Assembly: GCA_036873755.1 (NCBI GenBank)
Contig: JAVTVY010017500.1
Span: 1 to 64,000, forward strand
Reading direction: 5' to 3'
Source: Hanleya hanleyi
Taxonomy: Eukaryota; Mollusca; Polyplacophora; Lepidopleurida; Hanleyidae
DNA length: 64,000 bases
Shown here piece by piece: positions 58,960 to 64,000 of the stretch (its first letter is position 1; each line of letters begins with the position of its first letter). Below the pieces are notes generated by a model, which worked only from the letters and a program-made list of their open reading frames with translations, searched no databases and was not told where the DNA came from. The position numbers and the translations under genes were made by a program.

Positions 58960-59460
58960 CTGTCACGGAGTGCTTGGAGAAAATTCAAGCTGGTGATGAG
59001 TGGCGAACTGCATCCAGATCTATGATCTGCCTTTGAACTGGTCGTGCCGAAGGTGGACAACGTACTTGTCGAGGACCGGTCACCCTTGTCAAAGCGTGCA
59101 AGACGCTCTGGCAGAGTCCAATGAAGTGATACCTGAAGGGGTCTCGTTATAAATAAAGGCTGTTTAAAATAAAACACCAGTCGCCAGCATGAAGCTCTGG
59201 GGAAAAGTGGACAACCTATATTACAGTCCTGAGAGCCCTGCAACGTATAGCGGCCTAAAAGCAATCTACCGAGCTGCCACGCCCGACGGGATTCGTTGAT
59301 CGCAGGTTCAAATCTGGTTAGTAGCTTACAAAGGCGCCATTTTCCATGGAGCTGGTTTATCGTCGGGGCATGGGCAGCCTGTGGCAAGCCGACGTGGTCG
59401 ACATGAGTGGTTTGCTAAACACAACGACGGCAATCTCTTGACCTATTATGGAACACATCC
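58960..59460 (+). pseudogene. Small ORF and integrase N-terminal part (element B)
   Basis: The + strand first carries a diverged copy of the acidic ORF of element A (HPDL at about 59008, SAFELVVPKVDNV after a stop). After GTTATAAATAAAGGC comes MKLWGKVDNLYYSPESPATY at 59190, the family's N-terminal integrase block with YSGLKAIYRAA. Near 59375-59440 the start of the catalytic core follows as QADVVDMSGLL, and in another frame as KHNDGN. The first catalytic aspartate region is better preserved here than in element A, but the rest of the core is missing, so the integrase is truncated as well as frameshifted. Confidence 0.6.
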
Positions 59461-59879
59461 AGTAGACGGAACGAAGCCGGAACAAGACGTATTGCTTCAT
59501 GAAGCGGCAAGGCTGGCCGAGTTCAGTTTGTGCGTGGAGTCATCGCCAGCCAGATTAAACGGATATATAAACTCTGCACAGGAGTCTGAGTTCAGTCTGT
59601 GTTTGGACATGGACAGAGGGCGACTGCCACTGACACCAACGACTAGTGCTGTGATCATGGATCATGGTCTTAGCCCTCCTGGGTTTGTTGTATGGGGATG
59701 ACAACTGTCATATGGGGAAGACAACTGCCATCTCACTATAAAACCATCCTAGACAAACTGCGCTCATGACGGTACGCCAGAAAGGATTGGAGAACTGGAG
59801 AAGCACCCCAAATTCACCACACCCATTGAGATCCGTGACACACCCTGATCGATCCCCGACGCCCGAGGATTGCGATGTC

Positions 59880-60290
59880 TATTAATACGAGATCCTGACA
59901 TGGGACACATCGGTCGTCATGTTTACCTGACCTTGCCTATAAGTAGCTCAGCCGAGCTATTCCCGGACAAGACATCACCCAACTGCCGCAGTCCTTACAT
60001 CTCCCAGGACGATGGGAATATGACCTGGTGCATATCCAGTACCAGTATACGTGGTACAACGTGCAAAAGGCCTTCTACGAGAACAACACCAATACATTTA
60101 CACTCAGTGTCGCGAATCTGAGGAGAGCCTGGGAACAGGCCAACAGAATGAAACCACTCCCGTTCATCAATGAGTTGGGAGTAACCAAAAGTTCCATTTG
60201 ATCCTGGGAACGAGTGTGAGCTTGAACGTTATCCCAACGTTGCAGCAGCTGTTGGGATTATCGTTCAAGACGTACGTTGGACGTGCCTTT
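59880..60290 (+). pseudogene. Polinton minor-capsid-type protein remnant (element B)
   Basis: Blocks in order: VYLTLPISSSAELFPDKT (about 59925), then in a shifted frame LPGRWEYDLVHIQYQYTWYN (about 60000-60055) and VANLR, and later SLNVIPTLQQLLGLSF (about 60220-60265). These match the single-jelly-roll capsid family of Polintons, recognised by 'FYVTLPSNSS..xxPDN' and 'L.G.WEVxLxEIQYPxTWYNV'. At least one frameshift (about 59980) and a stop near 60200 break it. It lies just before the capsid-type ORF at 60507, the usual order. Confidence 0.65.
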
Positions 60291-60506
60291 GAGCGGTCCA
60301 AACTCGAGAAGCTACAGAGGCAGTCAAACGCCAAGCTGGTGGTCTCCAAGAGACCACAGAGATCCCTCACCAGTCGACGATCGAACCAGCGACGATGCAC
60401 ATCGAAGACCCGGGATATATTTGAGTAAACACGCCCTTCCACCGACAGCGACTTTGATTTGAGGACCTTACCGACGACACAGACCAGTTTCGAAGAAGAG
60501 TAATGA

Positions 60507-60950
60507 GTGGAAAATCTCCCTCTCTCCAGCATCACAGAGTCGAGCCCTCTCGAATTCGTCATCCCCAAGTCTGATACGGAGTACGTGGATTTAGCCCACA
60601 CATACTTGTACGTGAAAGCCGAGATCGTCAATGACGATGACACCAATGTCGAGGACAATGTCCCGGAGGGTCCAGTCAATCTCTGCTTGGCCAATCTCGA
60701 GGATAATGCCCCGATGGGTCCAGTCAATCTCTAGTTGAACTCCCTCTTCCCGTAGGTGGATGTGATTCTCAGCATCAAACTGCTGTGCCTTGAAAAACTC
60801 TTTAACGAAGTGCTCGTCAAACCCCAACTGATGCGGGCGTCACAGGCTTTTGCTTTACTGGCTACCGGCGCAGCCCCTGATAATCGGATCGTCATACAAG
60901 AAAGAGGCAGCCTTGTAAACCCGCAAAGTGAGACCTAACCCGGCCGTGCG
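60507..60950 (+). pseudogene. Polinton capsid-type protein (F54H12.2-like), N-terminal part (element B)
   Basis: A 75-codon open frame from 60507 carries the N-terminal blocks EFVIPKSDTEYVDLAHTYLY and VKAEIVNDDDTNVEDN and GPVNL, typical of the Polinton F54H12.2-like family that I take to be the major capsid protein. A 42-bp imperfect tandem duplication repeats the EDN.P.GPVNL segment. Immediately after a stop at 60734 the family pattern continues in the same area (FPQVDVILSIKL, about 60750). The later blocks of the family are not legible beyond about 60950. Homologous to the minus-strand remnant at 42010-42520. Confidence 0.65.
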
Positions 60951-61960
60951 GTTAGGTCACATCACAGCCTTGGACAAAAAAAACAGCCCAATATTCCATC
61001 CGAAGTGTCAAAATTTTAGATGCAGAGTACCAGAGCCTATTTGAAGCAACGAGTCAAATCGACCAGGACGTCTATGGCACACGTTGTTATGCTTCGACCT
61101 CACCACGACATTAGACAACGGCCATCATCTGAAAATCCTCGAGAAATGCAACTGGTGGCTGGAAATTCACTGCGGGACATCCCTTCCCGGCACAATACAT
61201 GTGATTTGCAACTTCATTCAAGTAGACGAGGGCCGACACGTTCTTTGCGGCTACTCTTCCTAACATAGATACGTACCAGATCACAGCCGTGCTAGAGAAC
61301 GATGAACTGTTTTCCAATGGGCGTTTGCCCGAGATATGTTTTCGTTAGATCGTGTGCATCCTGCCGCATGCGTTCCCAACACAGACCGGATGGATCGACC
61401 TGGGAAGATTCGGTAGACGTGTATTTGACAGAACATTAAGGCGAATAATTTGACCCGCACGGTCTGCCACCCCCCTATCCCGAACGCGAGGCCTTGAAGG
61501 ACGAGTCGTAGTGTTGGAACAAGACGGCGGTATTGCCAGTTTTACCTTTACCATCGTTGCCGTGGTCTGACTCTGTCCACGATCGTGTGGATGTTTCACG
61601 AGTACCCCCAAGCCGAAGACCGAGATGTCCTGGTATTTGAATTTAACGAAGACCATTTCAATGTAAAAGCCCCGTTTTGGGCTTAATTTTTCGCGTGGTT
61701 ATTTCCATGTTGTTTTGTTGTTGAATATAACATCTCAACCAATACCCTGTCTTTTATGTTTCAGTATAATGATACAACCAGGAGTCAGGAGTGAAACCCA
61801 AGCCCACAGGCGCCGGGCGCCTGAGGAATATTCTGATTCTACTGATCCTAGCATAGGGTCTTGAGCCGGCCGTGCGAAGAAAATATCCCCGGGTTCCGCG
61901 GGTTGAACCGGTTGTCATATAGTGCCAGTAAGAGGAACAGTTCAAGGCGTACATCTGGTA
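60951..61960. other. Element B interior, unrecognised
   Basis: Coding-like GC-rich sequence with short ORFs on both strands (61020-61268 +, 61345-61656 -). The position would fit the rest of the capsid gene, but I could not match any block. Confidence 0.35.
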
Positions 61961-61970
61961 AACCGATTTG

Positions 61971-62054
61971 ATCCGGTTGTAATGAAATAGTTCGGCGGCT
62001 AACGCTATAAAAGCAAGCGTGCTGGCTCGTTTCAGCAGATACTCTATCATGATG
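61971..62054 (+). promoter_or_regulatory. Promoter-like module 1 (element B)
   Basis: ATCCGGTTGT (61971) is followed by TATAAAAG (62006), an initiator-like TTCAGCAGA (62031) and ATGATGTTCAAAGC (62049). TATA-to-initiator spacing is 25 bp, as for a polymerase II core promoter. The same order recurs 210 bp downstream. Confidence 0.45.
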
Positions 62055-62188
62055 TTCAAAGCTATTTCGCGGCCTATTACCGTTTCACGCACGTCCACTT
62101 CATGACGTACTCACCGTTCGGACCGGTTATACAAACAATAGATCGTCAGCAAGGGGAATTCTCATGAGTACACATTTGAACGGGCTTG

Positions 62189-62270
62189 AACCGGTTGTAC
62201 TCCAGATAGCCCTATAAAGCGAGCCCACGCTGCCCCTGTTCAGTAGACTTTCTGTCAACCCCCATGATGT
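62189..62270 (+). promoter_or_regulatory. Promoter-like module 2 (element B)
   Basis: AACCGGTTGTACTCC (62189) is followed by TATAAAGCG (62213), TTCAGTAGA (62239) and ATGATGTACGACCTGCTC (62264). Spacing TATA to TTCAG is 26 bp. Related AACCGGTTGT words without a TATA box occur near 61906 and, as GACCGGTTAT, near 62121. The downstream ORF leads towards the zinc-finger remnant after one stop. Confidence 0.45.
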
Positions 62271-62510
62271 ACGACCTGCTCAAAGCCATCTACTCGTCTG
62301 GATAATTTACAACGCCACGAGTCTGCCAACCTCGGCCCTGTTTCCCGGTATACCTGTACAAACTGCCCCCACCGTTTCAGTGCCTGAAACATTTATGCCG
62401 GCACCAACGGTTACTCCACGGACAACCGACGGAATCATGCAAGGATTGCGGACAAGCCTTTAAATGGGTCAGTCAATTACAACGCCACACGGACATACAC
62501 GATACACAAA
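62264..62510 (+). pseudogene. C2H2 zinc-finger segment (element B)
   Basis: After ATGATG at 62264 and an early stop, the + strand carries YTCTNCPHRFS (about 62350), then in a shifted frame FQCLKHLCRHQRLLHG and CKDCGQAFKWVSQLQRHTDI followed by H (about 62440-62500). These are two to three C2H2 fingers (CxxC-x12-HxxxH). C2H2 fingers in front of the polymerase-associated ORF are seen in Polintons of invertebrates. The stop and the frameshift make it a remnant. Confidence 0.6.
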
Positions 62511-62589
62511 GGACGTACACGATCCTACCCTCTCTTCCCGAAACCCGCTGCTTCATCGCCTTATTTCCGGGTTGAGAAGCCACCGGCCA

Positions 62590-62860
62590 GCTATCCACCT
62601 CAGGCTAGCGACGAGTGTCACGCACACTTCGTAGACGATCCTGTGAATGTTTAGATCGATTTCTCACCGGAAGCCCATCCAGTGAGTGAGATATATCGGC
62701 GCCACTGGTCCATGATCCGGCGATGTTTCCACCGTTGGCGGCCTCCGTTAGACATCTATAAATTTTCGCCTGGGCGAACTTCCACTTCTTTCGAGCTAAA
62801 CCGGAGCCAATTTTGAGGACCAAACCACCCCCTTTTTCCTGAATCTAGCCTTCGGGTATA
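62590..62860 (+). pseudogene. Polinton polymerase-associated ORF, N-terminal fragment (element B)
   Basis: The + strand reads EAHPVSEIYRRHWSMIRRCF followed by a ...RWRPPLDIYKFS segment (about 62665-62770). It corresponds to the RxHW...CFH..RP..DLYN segment just before the SAFRFN block of element A. The frame then closes near 62815 and the SAFRFN block itself is not seen. It lies directly after the zinc fingers, as expected for the same gene. Truncated. Confidence 0.5.
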
Positions 62861-62914
62861 TCCTCGGCCCAAGCCGATCGAGCAGCTACGGAATTAATAT
62901 CCAAGCGCCAAAAT

Positions 62915-63555
62915 CTAGGCCTCAGACCACCCCTTTACCGTCACGAATCGTAGCTCGTTGGAAACAACGTACCAACACCCAAATGGAGAGTGCAGGGGGG
63001 TCACCAATGTCCCGTTTTTCATCACCAAACTGAGCGACCAACGTTTGTGGCTTGAACATGAACGGCCGCGCAAATGACACGCACAATACACATACGCCTG
63101 GATATGCTGTAACATTGGGGATAAGAAAATAGTTGACATGCAATCGTTCTTGTTGTTGTTGCTGTTGTTCTCGCATTGGACTAGCCAATCAGGATAGTGC
63201 TTAGGTCAGCTTATGCGTGTGCGTGTTTGTGTGTGCGTGTGTGTGTGTGTGTGGAAAGAAGAACAAAACAGTGTGCCTGGTTAGCCGTCTCTCGTTCGTG
63301 AGTCACGAAGACTCTGAAAAGAGTCGTTTTTATTTTCTTCTTGGTGTCAATGCCACAGCATCGGTGAATTTTTCCTGGATCTCGTGTCCCCGCTCGTCAT
63401 CGTCGCCATCTGCGAACATGAAGCGGACAACCGCTCGGTACCCCATGAGTGACGCAACCACGGACGCATGCTGTAAAACGCGAGCAGCATAGGGATGGGT
63501 CTCAATCGGCTCCGGAACAGTGGGAATGAGGGTGTGGGATCCTACCCACAAACGC
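62915..63555 (-). other. Unrecognised minus-strand gene, possibly part of element B
   Basis: Two open stretches, 63555-63330 and 63188-62915, run towards the zinc-finger/polymerase ORF. The first reads HTLIPTVPEPIETHPYAARV and goes on with VVASLMGYRAVVRFMFADGD; it looks like true protein (few rare residues, mixed hydrophobic/charged pattern). The second includes a Q run (MREQQQQQQERL) and LVAQFGDEKRDIGD. DNA related to the second lies on the + strand of element A at about 41160-41300 (CAGTTTGGTGACAAAAACG), and DNA related to the first lies inverted at 58540-58720. Repetition at equivalent places suggests an element gene convergent to the others. I do not recognise the family. Confidence 0.4.
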
Positions 63556-63615
63556 CCTTGTGCATCACTAAACTAACATCTTTCGCTAAAACGCCTCGAC
63601 TGCGCATGCACATCA

Positions 63616-63816
63616 TGACGTCACTTCCAGTCCAAACCACCTCCGTCGTAGCCTACACGTCGAGGGCTTCTACACGAGCTTTTGAGGTGTAAAGTCCGTT
63701 TTTCGGATGTAACCTCGCACCGGATGTGATCTCGAAGTGAAAGTGAGCTTTGATCCGAAAGTGATGTCACATCGTACGAGGCGCTATCAGTGATGTCATC
63801 ATCGGAAGTGACGTCA
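63616..63816. promoter_or_regulatory. Cluster of four CRE-like octamers
   Basis: TGACGTCA at 63616 and 63809 and TGATGTCA at 63762 and 63791 lie upstream of the minus-strand ORF ending at 63555. Two more CRE-like octamers precede the inverted partner of that ORF (58334, 58347). TGACGTCA is the ATF/CREB site; binding is inferred only. Confidence 0.4.
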
Positions 63817-64000
63817 CATCCCTTCCCTCCCCCTCAAACGCGCTGAGATATGCCCTTTCTATACTACTGAGCTGGTTCCTTGAGGAAGGAACACCGATAA
63901 GCACGTCTTTTTCATCCAACACACAGACTAGATTAGTCGTGAAATTATTTCCAGTTCAATAAGGCCCGCGAAGCAGATATCAACAAATTATCAGTTAAAC

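Noticed and set aside
58896..59387. 163-codon minus-strand ORF, one of the longest open frames in the window
   Set aside because: It is the antisense shadow of the acidic ORF and integrase fragment of element B, which have recognisable blocks on the + strand.
61754..62098. 114-codon minus-strand ORF
   Set aside because: It lies antisense to the promoter-like module and has no recognisable block; kept as chance openness in GC-rich DNA.

Overview
The window looks like nuclear DNA of a marine mollusc (bivalve or gastropod). It has introns of 9 to 19 kb, no operons, and dense repeats. The repeats include a dispersed (GTGA)n-linked TTTAACGTC...CAGCTATAT tail that I associate with molluscan genomes, and hairpin-headed 'CGCCCGCCAAAAGGCGG' repeats followed by (GTCCGT)n. 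The species cannot be named from this sequence.

Only one intact host gene is supported. It is a meteorin / meteorin-like (METRN/METRNL) gene on the + strand, represented by three coding exons (7148-7530, 26178-26234, 35573-35889) joined by consensus GT-AG sites in matching phase. Together they encode 251 residues with nine of the family's ten cysteines. The exon for the signal peptide and the CxWxGSGL start is not recognised and is probably upstream. The 3' UTR may run to about 39.38 kb, where there is an AATAAA; if so it carries a 46-bp hairpin-forming tandem array at 37.7-38.2 kb.

The introns (1-7.1, 7.5-26.2, 26.2-35.6 kb) are almost wholly repeats. They hold several families of palindromic, TA-flanked MITE-like elements with related ends (CACGC.., CACTG.., CACTC.., CTCTCTAAA..), two TTAA-flanked piggyBac-type MITEs, hairpin-headed tandem-core repeats, a 1.7-kb TIR element, and a mosaic of recent segmental duplications at 8.9-17 kb. 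Duplicated copies give natural 'empty sites' that show target duplications of TA and TTAA directly.

From 39.57 kb on, base composition rises in GC and the sequence is the wreck of Maverick/Polinton elements (large virus-like DNA transposons). Element A has terminal inverted repeats at 39568-39966 and 57334-57803 (18.2 kb apart). Its broken genes lie on the - strand: a small ORF, integrase, a conserved ORF, a capsid-type protein, and the N-terminal part of a polymerase-associated ORF. Element B, a second diverged fragment, carries the same order on the + strand from 58.96 to 62.85 kb, adding a minor-capsid-type ORF, C2H2 zinc fingers and two duplicated TATA/initiator promoter modules. All these genes are frameshifted or truncated. 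The 46-57 kb interior of A is filled with foldback elements, a tRNA-derived SINE, a LINE remnant split by a palindrome, and an 85-bp tandem array.
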